From Anaerolentibacter hominis (GTDB lineage Bacteria; Bacillota; Clostridia; Lachnospirales; Lachnospiraceae): 64,000 nt of DNA. The DNA lies in the NCBI RefSeq assembly GCF_032380675.1, contig NZ_JAWDIX010000001.1, forward strand, positions 682,001-746,000. Direction: 5' to 3'. Within the stretch, counting starts at the first letter, position 1. Every line of letters begins with the position of its first letter. The position numbers and the translations under genes were made by a program. Shown one piece after another: positions 1-8,790 of this stretch. Below the pieces are notes generated by a model. That model did no database searches and was not told where the DNA came from. It saw only the letters and a program-made list of their open reading frames with translations.

Positions 1-1
1 G

Positions 2-130
2 GCAGACCACCCGTGGTTTGTGGCTACCCAGGCGCATCCGGAATTTAAGTCCAGGCCGAACCGTCCTCATCCGTTGTTCAGGGGATTTATCGGAGCGGCG
101 GTGAGAAGGGCAAGGAAAAGTGAAAAATGA
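2..130 (+). CDS. pyrG: CTP synthase, C-terminal end (partial)
   Basis: The first 43 codons of the window read as the end of CTP synthase, which aminates UTP to CTP with glutamine as donor. The fragment shows HPWFVATQAHPEFKSRP followed by NRPHPLFRGFI, the typical tail of the class I glutamine amidotransferase domain, with the HPE of the Cys-His-Glu triad. It ends at TGA 128-130. The start lies outside the window. Assignment from this short conserved tail is confident. The ftsH gene follows after 849 bp of repeats. Confidence 0.9.
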   Translation, partial: ADHPWFVATQAHPEFKSRPNRPHPLFRGFIGAAVRRARKSEK

Positions 131-152
131 AGAGGGAAGAAGGAAGAGGGGA

Positions 153-180
153 GAAGGAAGAATGAATAGTGAAGAATGAA
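153..180. repeat. Dispersed intergenic repeat A, copy 1
   Basis: A purine-rich stretch containing GAATGAATAGTGAAGAATGA. The 28 bases here are identical to 4813-4840, and a diverged copy lies at 7781-7804. The surrounding 131-200 is A/G-rich low-complexity sequence with no gene. All copies are intergenic. Confidence 0.75.
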
Positions 181-340
181 GAAGGGAAAGGGGAAGGGAA
201 AGTTGCGGCATGGCCGCAAGTGAAAAATAGATGGAAGTATCTATTATAGAAGATATTGCGTTTGTGACTGCTGCTGATGTTTTCCAAGAAGTCTTTCGGG
301 AATGGCTGCTTCTGATTTTTACTAGGCAATCGGGATATTA

Positions 341-861
341 TATGGTACAATATCGACAGATATTGTACCTGTGCCGGAGCGCATAAAGGCCGAAGGCCTT
401 TTTCCAAAGCGCGGAGTGCGCATCCCCCGGAGGGTACCATAACAAATATGAAGTTATGGTACAATATCGACAGATATCGTACCTGTGCCGGAGCGCGTAA
501 AGGCCGAAGGCCTTTTTCCAAAGCGCGGAGTGCACATCCCCCGGAGGGTACCATAACAAATATGAAGTTATGGTACAATATCGACAGATATTGTACCTGT
601 GCCGGAGCGCATAAAGGCCGAAGGCCTTTTTCCAAGGCGCGGAGTGCGCATCCCCCGGAGGGTACCATAACAAATATGAAGTTATGGTACAATATCGACA
701 GATATTGTACCCGTGCCGGAGCGCATAAAGGCCGAAGGCCTTTTTCCAAAGCGCGGAGTGCGCATCCCCCGGAGGGTACCATAACAAATATGAAGTTATG
801 GTACAATATCGACAGATATTGTACCTGTGCCGGAGCGCATAAAGGCCGAAGGCCTTTTTCC
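341..861. repeat. 114-bp tandem repeat array, about 4.6 copies
   Basis: Copies begin at 341, 455, 569, 683 and 797, an exact 114-bp period; the fifth copy is cut at about 861. Copies differ at only a few bases. Each unit holds a perfect hairpin (arms GGTACAATATC and GATATTGTACC around GACA), a second one followed by T residues (AAAGGCC, GAA, GGCCTTTTT), and short GC palindromes. Because 114 is a multiple of 3, open frames run through the array on both strands, but they have no ribosome binding site and I treat them as artefacts. The array sits just upstream of ftsH. Confidence 0.9.
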
Positions 862-979
862 ATTGATCCGGACGAGTTGTCATTTTTGTGTGGTAATTTG
901 ATCGGACAGGGGATACAATATTGAATGTATGAAATGGAAGCGCAGAAGGCTGCGCAGTGAGGATAACAGGAGAAGCAGC

Positions 980-2884
980 ATGGACAATGAAAATAAGCCG
1001 AATGGCGGCAATAATAATAAGAGCAGTAATAAGAGGGGGATCATTATCTGCCTGGTATGTGCTGTTCTTATTTTTTGTTTTTATACTTATATGTCGAATA
1101 TGGTGAGGAAGAGCACCAACAAGGAGATCACCTACGGCGAGTTCCTGGAGAAGCTGGAGAATGATGAGATCAAGTCTGTGGTGATAGACGGCGACCGGAT
1201 TAATATTGAACCGAAGGGTCAGGAGAAGGAGACGTTTCCGATTACGTATTACACCGGATATCTGCCTATTGATGAGGATCTGGTTCCCATGCTGAAGGAA
1301 TCAGGAGTTGATTATTCCAGGAAGACGCAGGATACCGGCAACAGCTTTGTGGATTTTATTGTTGCCTATATTTTGCCTTTGGCATTGATCTGGGGAGCTA
1401 TGTGGCTGCTGTTCCGCTCTGTTTCCAAGGGAAGCGGTATGATGGGTGGAGTCGGCAAGAGCAATGCGAAGGTGTATGTGGAGAAGGAAACCGGCGTGAC
1501 CTTCCGGGATGTGGCAGGTCAGGAGGAGGCCAAGGAGTCTCTGACGGAGCTGGTTGATTTTCTGCACAATCCGGAGCGGTATAACCGGATTGGTGCGAAA
1601 CTTCCCAAAGGAGCTCTTTTAGTGGGCCCTCCCGGAACCGGAAAAACGCTGCTTGCCAAAGCAGTGGCGGGCGAGGCCAAAGTGCCGTTTTTCTCGCTGT
1701 CCGGTTCTGATTTTGTCGAGATGTTTGTGGGCGTGGGCGCTTCCCGTGTCCGTGATTTATTTAAGCAGGCCCAGCAGGCGGCGCCGTGTATCATCTTTAT
1801 TGACGAGGTGGATGCCATCGGCAAGAGCAGGGATGCCAGATACGGCGGGGGCAATGACGAGAGGGAGCAGACTTTAAATCAGCTGCTTTCTGAGATGGAC
1901 GGTTTTGATACCTCCAAAGGTATCGTGATTCTGGCCGCCACCAACCGGCCGGAGGTTCTGGATAAGGCTTTGCTTCGTCCGGGGCGGTTTGACCGGAGAA
2001 TTATCGTGGATAAGCCGGATTTAAAAGGCCGGATTGATATATTAAAGGTGCATGCAAAAAATGTGTTGATGCATGATTCTGTAGACCTGGAGGCGATTGG
2101 TCTTGCCACCTCGGGAGCAGTGGGCTCGGATCTGGCAAATATTATTAACGAGGCCGCTATCAATGCGGTAAAACATGGCCGCAAGGTGGTTACCCAGGAA
2201 GATTTATTTGAATCTGTTGAAATGGTGATTGCCGGCAAAGAAAAGAAAGACCGAATTCTCGGAACAGAGGAGAAGCGGATCGTCGCATACCATGAGGTGG
2301 GCCATGCTCTGATTACGGCGCTGGATAAAAATGCGGAGCCGGTGCAGAAAATTACCATTGTACCCCGTACTATGGGGTCTCTGGGCTATGTGATGCAGGT
2401 CCCGGAGGAAGAGAAATATCTGATGAGCAAGGAAGAGATCCTGACCCGGATTGTAACTCTGTTTGGAGGCCGGGCGGCTGAACAGCTGATATTTCACTCG
2501 ATTACCACCGGCGCTTCTAATGATATTGAGAAGGCGACTTCTCTGGCAAGGGCGATGATTACCCAATACGGTATGTCGGATAAATTCGGCCTGATGAGTC
2601 TGGAATCCGTGGAAAATCAGTATCTGGACGGCAGGCCGGTCATGAACTGCGGCGAGGCAACGGCCAGCGAGATTGATAAAGAGGTTATGAATATCCTGAA
2701 GGTCTGCTACGATAAGGCGGAGGATAAATTGAAGGCAAATCTGGATGTGCTGCACGCAATCGCAGATTTTCTGGTGGAGAGAGAGACCATTACCGGAAAA
2801 GAATTTATGGAATTATACCATCAGGCAGTGGAGGCGAGAAGTATCCCTGCCGGCAGGGATATGGACGTGATCCCTACCATATAG
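980..2884 (+). CDS. ftsH: ATP-dependent zinc metalloprotease FtsH
   Basis: Membrane-anchored AAA+ protease that degrades damaged membrane proteins and regulators. The 634-residue protein has a short cytoplasmic tail, transmembrane segments near residues 20-38 and 125-146, Walker A GPPGTGKT near 216, Walker B FIDEVDAIGK near 272, the second region of homology ending RPGRFDRR near 333, and the zinc site HEVGH near 438 with a third ligand Asp in the ASNDIE segment. I chose ATG 980 over an in-frame ATG at 929 because AGGAGAA lies 5 nt before it (968-974). The order pyrG-ftsH-uvrC and all catalytic motifs make this secure. Confidence 0.97.
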   Translation: MDNENKPNGGNNNKSSNKRGIIICLVCAVLIFCFYTYMSNMVRKSTNKEITYGEFLEKLENDEIKSVVIDGDRINIEPKGQEKETFPITYYTGYLPIDEDLVPMLKESGVDYSRKTQDTGNSFVDFIVAYILPLALIWGAMWLLFRSVSKGSGMMGGVGKSNAKVYVEKETGVTFRDVAGQEEAKESLTELVDFLHNPERYNRIGAKLPKGALLVGPPGTGKTLLAKAVAGEAKVPFFSLSGSDFVEMFVGVGASRVRDLFKQAQQAAPCIIFIDEVDAIGKSRDARYGGGNDEREQTLNQLLSEMDGFDTSKGIVILAATNRPEVLDKALLRPGRFDRRIIVDKPDLKGRIDILKVHAKNVLMHDSVDLEAIGLATSGAVGSDLANIINEAAINAVKHGRKVVTQEDLFESVEMVIAGKEKKDRILGTEEKRIVAYHEVGHALITALDKNAEPVQKITIVPRTMGSLGYVMQVPEEEKYLMSKEEILTRIVTLFGGRAAEQLIFHSITTGASNDIEKATSLARAMITQYGMSDKFGLMSLESVENQYLDGRPVMNCGEATASEIDKEVMNILKVCYDKAEDKLKANLDVLHAIADFLVERETITGKEFMELYHQAVEARSIPAGRDMDVIPTI

Positions 2885-2927
2885 GCAAAAGGATTCCTGA
2901 CCACTTAACGGAGAGGCGAGGATTTCG

Positions 2928-4787
2928 ATGAACATTGAAGAAGAATTAAAAAAGCTCCCGGCTAAGCCGGGAGTCTATATTATGCGGGATATCCATGACA
3001 ACATTATATATGTAGGAAAGGCGATCAGCCTGAAAAACAGGGTGCGGCAGTATTTTCAGAACAGCCGGAATCACACCCCCAAGATCATACAGATGGTGTC
3101 TCATATTGATCATTTCGAGTATATTATCACGGATTCCGAGGTGGAAGCTCTGGTGCTGGAATGCAACCTGATAAAGGAGCACCGGCCCAAGTATAATACA
3201 ATGCTGAAGGATGATAAGGGATACCCTTATATCCGGGTTACGCTCCAGGAAGAGTTTCCCCGGTTTCTCATGGCCAGAAAGCATATCCCCAAGGACAAGT
3301 CGAAATATTTCGGTCCCTATACAAGCGCCGGAGCGGTGAAGGATTCTCTGGAATTAATACGTAAGGTATATAAAATCCGTTCCTGCCACCGGATACTTCC
3401 CCGTGACATCGGCAAAGAGAGACCCTGTCTCAATTATCATATCAAACAGTGCCTGGCCCCCTGCCAGGGCTATGTGAGCAAAGAGGAGTACGGAAAAAAT
3501 GTAGCTTCTGCGCTGGAATTTTTAAATGGAAATTATGGACCGATCCAGAAGTACCTCATGGAACGGATGCAGGAGGCAGCAGAAAATCTGGAGTTTGAGG
3601 CTGCTGCCGAACTGCGGGATCTGCTGGAACGTGTAAAGCAGATCGCTCAGAAGCAGAAGATAAATGATGCGAATAATCAGGAAGACCGGGATATCATTGC
3701 CTTTGCAAAGAATGAAAATGATGCGGTGGTGCAGGTGTTCTTTATCCGCGGGGGCAAGCTGATCGGCCGGGATCATTTCTATGTTACCGGCGTGAAGGAC
3801 GAGCAGGACAGTGAGATTTTGACCGCTTTTATCCAGCAGTTTTATTCCGGTACTCCCCATATTCCAAAAGAGCTGATGCTGCAGGCGGAGCCGGAGGACG
3901 GGGAGACAATCAGCGAATGGCTCTCCAAAAAAAGAGGGCAGAAAGTATTTCTGCGGGTTCCGAAGATCGGGGAAAAAGAAAAAATGGTGGAGCTGGCCCG
4001 GAAGAACGCGGAGCTTGTTCTGTCCCAGGATGTGGAGCGGTTAAAGAAGGAGAAACAGCGGACCACCGGTGCGGTGAAGGAGCTGGAGGATCTGCTTGGC
4101 CTGACCGGCATTGAACGTATGGAATCCTATGATATCTCCAATATCAGCGGGTTTGATTCAGTCGGTTCTATGGTTGTGTTTGAGAATGGGAAGCCCAAAC
4201 GGGCGGATTATCGGAAGTTCAGGATCAAATGGGTGAAAGGACCCGACGACTACAGCAGTATGAGGGAAGTGCTGACCAGGAGATTTTCTCATGGATTAAA
4301 AGAAAGAGAAGAGCTGAAAAACAAGCAGCTGTCCGGTACAATGGGGAGCTTTACCAAATTTCCGGATCTGATCCTGATGGACGGCGGAAAGGGGCAGGTC
4401 AACATTGCTGTGGAGGTCCTTCATAACCTGGGCCTAACCATTCCGGTTTGCGGAATGGTAAAGGACGACAACCACCGAACCAGGGGGATTTATTTTGAAG
4501 GAGTGGAACTGCCGATCTCTCCCAGCTCGGAAGGGTTCCGGCTGGTGACCCGGATTCAGGATGAGACTCACCGGTTCGCCATCGAATATCACCGGAGCCT
4601 GCGCAGCAAGAGCCAGGTTCATTCTGTGTTAGATGATATTGAGGGCGTGGGGCCGGCCAGAAGAAAGGCTCTGATGAGACATTTCCAGGGACTTGCGGAT
4701 ATCAAGGCGGCCTCGGTGGAGGATCTGGCGGCCGTCGCGGGTATGAACAAGGGCGTGGCGCAGAAGGTGTATGATTTCTTTCACTGA
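2928..4787 (+). CDS. uvrC: Excinuclease ABC subunit C
   Basis: Makes both incisions in nucleotide excision repair as part of UvrABC. The 619-residue length is normal. It has the GIY-YIG nuclease (PGVYIMRD, IYVGKAISLKNRVRQYF) in residues 12-90, the UvrB-binding UVR motif rich in Glu/Ala near 204-238, an RNase H-like second nuclease beginning YDISNISGFDSVGSMVVF near 400, and helix-hairpin-helix motifs at the end (DDIEGVGPARRKALMRHF, near 570). It starts 43 bp after ftsH, behind GGAGAGGCGAGG, so the two may be cotranscribed. Confidence 0.97.
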   Translation: MNIEEELKKLPAKPGVYIMRDIHDNIIYVGKAISLKNRVRQYFQNSRNHTPKIIQMVSHIDHFEYIITDSEVEALVLECNLIKEHRPKYNTMLKDDKGYPYIRVTLQEEFPRFLMARKHIPKDKSKYFGPYTSAGAVKDSLELIRKVYKIRSCHRILPRDIGKERPCLNYHIKQCLAPCQGYVSKEEYGKNVASALEFLNGNYGPIQKYLMERMQEAAENLEFEAAAELRDLLERVKQIAQKQKINDANNQEDRDIIAFAKNENDAVVQVFFIRGGKLIGRDHFYVTGVKDEQDSEILTAFIQQFYSGTPHIPKELMLQAEPEDGETISEWLSKKRGQKVFLRVPKIGEKEKMVELARKNAELVLSQDVERLKKEKQRTTGAVKELEDLLGLTGIERMESYDISNISGFDSVGSMVVFENGKPKRADYRKFRIKWVKGPDDYSSMREVLTRRFSHGLKEREELKNKQLSGTMGSFTKFPDLILMDGGKGQVNIAVEVLHNLGLTIPVCGMVKDDNHRTRGIYFEGVELPISPSSEGFRLVTRIQDETHRFAIEYHRSLRSKSQVHSVLDDIEGVGPARRKALMRHFQGLADIKAASVEDLAAVAGMNKGVAQKVYDFFH

Positions 4788-4812
4788 GAAAGTGTGATAT
4801 AATAATAACTAA

Positions 4813-4840
4813 GAAGGAAGAATGAATAGTGAAGAATGAA
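4813..4840. repeat. Dispersed intergenic repeat A, copy 2
   Basis: Twenty-eight bases identical to 153-180, in the uvrC-hprK gap. A small perfect hairpin (CCGCAGC, ACA, GCTGCGG) follows at about 4847-4863, without a clear T tract. Confidence 0.7.
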
Positions 4841-4939
4841 TGTAAGCCGCAGCACAGCTGCGGGTAAAAGTGTTCCTTTGATATTGTAAAGTGAATGTTG
4901 CTCCGGGCCTGACCCGGTGTGAGATAAAGGAGGAGTAAA

Positions 4940-5869
4940 ATGTATTCAGTAAGCCTGACTAAGGTAATTGAGCACATGAAGCTGGAGAATTGTACGCCGG
5001 ATCTGGATATTTCTGAGGCGAAGGTTACCCATACGGATGTTAACCGACCTGCATTGCAGCTGACCGGTTTTTTTGACTTTTTTGACAGCAACAGAATTCA
5101 GGTAATCGGCCATGTGGAGAATCTGTACATGCACCAGAAGTCGGAGGACGAGGGCGCGGAGATGATGCGCAAAATGTTCGAGTATAATGTGCCCTGCGTG
5201 GTTTTCTGCCGGAATATTGAGTTTTCGGACAAGGTTTTGGAATATGCCATGCAGTACAAGATTCCGCTTCTGCGGACGAAGAAGTCCACATCTGCATTTA
5301 TGGCGGAGGTGATCCGCTGGCTGCACGTGGAGCTGGCCCCCAGGATTTCCATTCACGGTGTGCTGGTGGATGTTTACGGCGAGGGTGTCCTGATCACCGG
5401 CGAGAGCGGTATCGGCAAGAGCGAAGCCGCTCTGGAGCTGATTAAGAGAGGTCACCGTCTGGTTTCCGATGATGTTGTGGAACTCAGAAAAGTGAGTGAA
5501 CAGACTCTGATCGGTACGGCTCCGGATATTACCAGACACTTTATTGAACTGAGAGGCATCGGAATTGTAGATGTTAAGAGCTTATTCGGTGTTGGAAGTG
5601 TTCGGGAGACCAAGAGCATTGATCTGGTTATTCACCTGTCCGACTTTGACAAAGATATGGAATACGATCGTCTGGGTATTGAAGAGAAATTCATTGAATA
5701 TCTGGGCAATAAGGTTGTATGCCACAATATTCCGATCCGTCCGGGCCGGAACCTGGCTATCATCTGCGAATCCGCAGCAGTAAACCACAGACAGAAGAAG
5801 ATGGGTTACAATGCTGCCGAGGAATTATATAAGAGAGTTACGAATAACCTTAATTTGAAGAGGGAATAG
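4940..5869 (+). CDS. hprK: HPr kinase/phosphorylase
   Basis: Bifunctional sensor of carbon status: phosphorylates and dephosphorylates Ser46 of HPr and Crh. The 309-residue protein has the P-loop GESGIGKSEAALELI near 154, the family signature RGIGIVDVKSLFGVGSV near 203, and an N-terminal DRTGG-like regulatory half. The ATG is preceded by a near-perfect AAAGGAGGAG. It heads a tight operon with a glucokinase 6 bp downstream and murB. Its likely substrate, a Crh-like protein with Ser46, lies at 9770. Confidence 0.97.
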   Translation: MYSVSLTKVIEHMKLENCTPDLDISEAKVTHTDVNRPALQLTGFFDFFDSNRIQVIGHVENLYMHQKSEDEGAEMMRKMFEYNVPCVVFCRNIEFSDKVLEYAMQYKIPLLRTKKSTSAFMAEVIRWLHVELAPRISIHGVLVDVYGEGVLITGESGIGKSEAALELIKRGHRLVSDDVVELRKVSEQTLIGTAPDITRHFIELRGIGIVDVKSLFGVGSVRETKSIDLVIHLSDFDKDMEYDRLGIEEKFIEYLGNKVVCHNIPIRPGRNLAIICESAAVNHRQKKMGYNAAEELYKRVTNNLNLKRE

Positions 5870-5875
5870 TTCGAC

Positions 5876-6832
5876 ATGGGAAAAGTATGTTTTGGAGTTG
5901 ATGTAGGAGGAACCACGATCAAGATCGGACTGTTTGCAGAGCAGGGCGATCTGTTGGATAAGTGGGAGATTAAGACAGTTCCGGAGGTCCGGGAGGATAC
6001 AAAGAGTCATCAGATTCTCATTGATGTGGCGGCGTCTGTAGCGGAAAAATGCCGGGAGCGGGATATTGCAACGGAAGATATCCTGGGGATCGGTGTGGGG
6101 ATACCTGGACCGATACTGGCAGACGGCACGGTGATTAAAACGGCGAATCTGGGCTGGGGTATTTTTAATATCAAGGATGAACTTCGCCAGCTGACCGGTG
6201 TGGACCGGATCGAAGTGACGAATGATGCCAATGTTGCCGCGCTTGGAGAGATGTGGAAGGGCGGCGGCAAAGGTTATAAGAACCTGATTCTGATCACTCT
6301 TGGCACCGGTATCGGCGGCGGTGTGGTCGTGGATGGAAAGATTGTGAATGGTGCCACGGGGGCAGCCGGGGAAATCGGCCATATCAAAGTGAAAACCGAT
6401 GAGACGGTGCCCTGCGGCTGCGGCAGAAAAGGCTGTCTGGAACAGTATGTGGCTGCTGCAGGCATTGTGCGCTGTGCCAGGAGAAAACTGGAAGAATCCG
6501 ATGAACCGTCGATTTTACGGGGAGTCAGCCCTCTGACCACAAGAGAGATATTCGACGGGGCGAAGGCTGGGGATGCGGTCTCTGCTGCTGTGACAGAGGA
6601 GTTCGGAGATATCATGGGGCTTGCCTGTGCACAGATGGCTACTATTCTGAATCCGGAAGTGTTCGTGATCGGCGGAGGGGTATCCAAAGCCGGACCGATG
6701 ATTATTGATCTGATACGAAAATATTTTGTGCCGCGGGTGATGGCAGCGCTGACGGATACCAAGTTCGTCATGGCCAGCCTGGGTAATGATGCGGGTATTT
6801 ATGGAGCCGCAAAAATGGTAATAAAGGAGTAA
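5876..6832 (+). CDS. glcK: ROK-family glucokinase
   Basis: Phosphorylates glucose to glucose 6-phosphate with ATP in the cytoplasm. The 318-residue protein has the nucleotide-binding start GVDVGGTTIKIGLF, the second phosphate loop GTGIGGGVVVDG near 143, the substrate-site EIGH motif near 166-169, and the ROK zinc-binding cluster CGCGRKGC near 180. It begins 6 bp after hprK behind AGAGGGA, so it is cotranscribed with the catabolite-control kinase. ROK proteins can also be other sugar kinases; without an HTH domain, and by similarity to GlcK, glucose is the best guess. Confidence 0.9.
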   Translation: MGKVCFGVDVGGTTIKIGLFAEQGDLLDKWEIKTVPEVREDTKSHQILIDVAASVAEKCRERDIATEDILGIGVGIPGPILADGTVIKTANLGWGIFNIKDELRQLTGVDRIEVTNDANVAALGEMWKGGGKGYKNLILITLGTGIGGGVVVDGKIVNGATGAAGEIGHIKVKTDETVPCGCGRKGCLEQYVAAAGIVRCARRKLEESDEPSILRGVSPLTTREIFDGAKAGDAVSAAVTEEFGDIMGLACAQMATILNPEVFVIGGGVSKAGPMIIDLIRKYFVPRVMAALTDTKFVMASLGNDAGIYGAAKMVIKE

Positions 6833-6837
6833 GTATT

Positions 6838-7770
6838 GTGATAGATCCGCTGTTTTTGACTGAACTTAGAAAGATCGTGGAGGATAACCGGATTCTGACT
6901 AATGAGCCGTTAAAGAATCATACCACATTCCGGATCGGCGGTCCTGCCGATTACTTTGTCTGTCCATCCACTACGGAAGAGATCCGCAAGGTATTGATGC
7001 TGACGGCAACGTATGAGGTGCCCTGTTATATTCTGGGGAATGGCAGCAATGTGCTGTTTTCCGATAAGGGCTATCCCGGTGTGGTGTTACATATCGGGGA
7101 GCCTCTTGACTACCTGATGATGATAGACGGACCGGAGGACCGGGTTACAGTACGGGCCGGAGCGGGAATCCTTCTGCGCAGGATGGCGCGAAAAGTAGCC
7201 GAGGCGGGCCTGAAGGGATTCGAGTTTGCAGGAGGCATTCCGGGAAGCCTGGGCGGGGCGGTTCTTATGAATGCGGGCGCTTACGGCGGAGAGATGAAGG
7301 ATCACATCGTGGATGTATACGCAATCAACGATGCCTGCGAGTACGAAGCGCTGAAGAAAAATGAGATGCACTACGGCTATCGGACCAGTATCATGCAGGA
7401 ACAGACGTATATCATCCTGGGAGCCACCTTTGAGTTCGAGAAAGGCAATCCGGAGGAAATTCTGGCCTATATGGAGGAATTAAACCGGAGAAGAAAAGAA
7501 AAACAGCCTCTGGAATATGCCAGTGCGGGAAGCGCATTCAAGCGCCCGGAAGGCTATTATGCAGGAAAATTAATCTGTGACGCAGGACTGAAAGGATACC
7601 GGGTAGGCGATATCATGGTGTCCGAAAAGCATGCCGGGTTCATCGTAAATGTGGGAAACGGTACGGCGGAGCAGGTGTGCGAGCTGATGATGCATGTCCA
7701 GGACACAGTGAAGGAAAAATTCGGTGTGTTACTGGAACCGGAGATAAGGATTATCGGGGAACTGGAGTAA
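6838..7770 (+). CDS. murB: UDP-N-acetylenolpyruvoylglucosamine reductase
   Basis: FAD enzyme for the second committed step of peptidoglycan precursor synthesis, reducing UDP-GlcNAc-enolpyruvate to UDP-MurNAc with NADPH. The 310-residue protein shows TTFRIGGPADYF, NGSNVLFSD and GGIPGSLGGAVLMNAGAYGGEM for FAD binding, and the active-site Ser in SAGSAFKRP. The short form without the extra YR loop insert marks the Gram-positive type II class. It starts with GTG at 6838, 8 nt after GGAG, 5 bp after glcK. Confidence 0.96.
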   Translation: MIDPLFLTELRKIVEDNRILTNEPLKNHTTFRIGGPADYFVCPSTTEEIRKVLMLTATYEVPCYILGNGSNVLFSDKGYPGVVLHIGEPLDYLMMIDGPEDRVTVRAGAGILLRRMARKVAEAGLKGFEFAGGIPGSLGGAVLMNAGAYGGEMKDHIVDVYAINDACEYEALKKNEMHYGYRTSIMQEQTYIILGATFEFEKGNPEEILAYMEELNRRRKEKQPLEYASAGSAFKRPEGYYAGKLICDAGLKGYRVGDIMVSEKHAGFIVNVGNGTAEQVCELMMHVQDTVKEKFGVLLEPEIRIIGELE

Positions 7771-7780
7771 GTAGGGCAAG

Positions 7781-7900
7781 GAATAATGAATAGTGAATAA
7801 TGAAAAAAGTAGTGAAGAATGGAAAGGCAATTTAAGGGCGGAATTTTTGAGAGGCAGTATGAATTTAGGTCTTCATTCTTCATTCTTCTTTCTTCATTAT
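7781..7900. repeat. Dispersed repeat A, inverted pair between murB and rapZ
   Basis: AATAATGAATAGTGAATAAT at about 7782-7801 is a diverged copy of repeat A. A second copy runs on the opposite strand at 7871-7900 (CTTCATTCTTCATTCTTC and onward). The two could pair as an imperfect hairpin, interrupting the murB-rapZ gap. Confidence 0.6.
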
Positions 7901-7916
7901 ATGGAAGGGAATTGCC

Positions 7917-8774
7917 ATGCGTTTTATGATTGTTACGGGAATGTCCGGCTCGGGAAAGAGCTCTGTGCTGAAGATGCTGGAGGATATGGGCTTTTTTTGT
8001 GTGGACAATCTGCCGATCCAGCTGATTCCCAAGTTTGCGGAGCTGGCTTTTGACAAGGCGGAGAATATGGAGCTGGCGGCTCTGGGTGTGGATATCAGAA
8101 GCAATGAGCCTCTGGAGGAACTGGAAGAGGTTTTAAAAGAGCTGGTCCTGAAAGGGTATTCTTATGAGATTTTGTTCCTGGATGCGGATACGAATATTCT
8201 TGTGAAACGATTTAAAGAGACCAGAAGAACCCATCCTCTGTCGGAGTTTGGACGGATTGATCAGGCTATTGAGCTGGAGAGGGAGAAACTGGCCTTTTTG
8301 AAACAGCAGGCAAATTACATTGTGGATACCAGTCAGCTGCTGGTCCGGGAACTGAAGGAAGAGATTGATAAGATTATTTCTCAGGAAGACAGTTATACGA
8401 GCTTTAATATTTCGGTTATGTCTTTTGGGTTTAAGTACGGTATTCCGCTGGATGCGGATCTGGTATTTGATGTCCGTTTTCTTCCCAATCCGTTTTATGT
8501 CAGTGAGTTAAAGCACAGGACGGGCAATGAACAGGAGGTTTCTTCCTACGTGATGTCGTCAGGGGACGGAGCACAGTTTCTGGATAAACTGGATGATATG
8601 CTTTTGTTCCTGGTTCCGCTCTATATAAAGGAAGGGAAGAACAGCCTTGTGGTTGCCATCGGCTGTACCGGAGGGAAGCACCGTTCTGTTACCATTGCGA
8701 ACGGGATCGCCGGAAGGCTGGAAAAGACGGGCTGCCGGGTTAAACTGGATCACCGGGATATGGAGAAAAATTAG
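7917..8774 (+). CDS. rapZ: RNase adapter RapZ / YvcJ-type GTPase
   Basis: Nucleotide-binding protein of the RapZ/YvcJ family. In E. coli RapZ guides RNase E to a small RNA controlling GlmS; in Bacillus YvcJ binds GTP and affects competence. The 285-residue protein begins MRFMIVTGMSGSGKSSVLK (Walker A), has FFCVDNLP soon after, and keeps the conserved C-terminal GCTGGKHRSV and DHRDM segments. RBS GGAAGGGA precedes ATG 7917. The next gene is whiA, and the yvcK gene often found between them is absent. Confidence 0.94.
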   Translation: MRFMIVTGMSGSGKSSVLKMLEDMGFFCVDNLPIQLIPKFAELAFDKAENMELAALGVDIRSNEPLEELEEVLKELVLKGYSYEILFLDADTNILVKRFKETRRTHPLSEFGRIDQAIELEREKLAFLKQQANYIVDTSQLLVRELKEEIDKIISQEDSYTSFNISVMSFGFKYGIPLDADLVFDVRFLPNPFYVSELKHRTGNEQEVSSYVMSSGDGAQFLDKLDDMLLFLVPLYIKEGKNSLVVAIGCTGGKHRSVTIANGIAGRLEKTGCRVKLDHRDMEKN

Positions 8775-8790
8775 AAAGGACATGGACTGC

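Noticed and set aside
341..861. CRISPR array
   Set aside because: The whole 114-bp unit is repeated with no variable spacers, and no cas genes are present.
361..861. GGCC-GAA-GGCCTTTTT hairpins as functional ftsH terminators
   Set aside because: Only 6-7 bp of stem each and no data that transcription enters the array; mentioned only as a property of the repeat.
877..919. ftsH promoter from TTGTCA and TACAAT
   Set aside because: The spacing is 31 nt, and the nearer TTGATC gives only 10 nt; neither fits a sigma-A promoter.
87..924. Open frames of 158-258 codons through the 114-bp array on both strands
   Set aside because: They exist because the period is a multiple of 3. They lack ribosome sites, encode exact 38-residue repeats in several frames at once, and match no protein type.
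929..979. Start of ftsH at ATG 929
   Set aside because: It adds a basic 17-residue tail with no ribosome site; AGGAGAA at 968-974 points to ATG 980.
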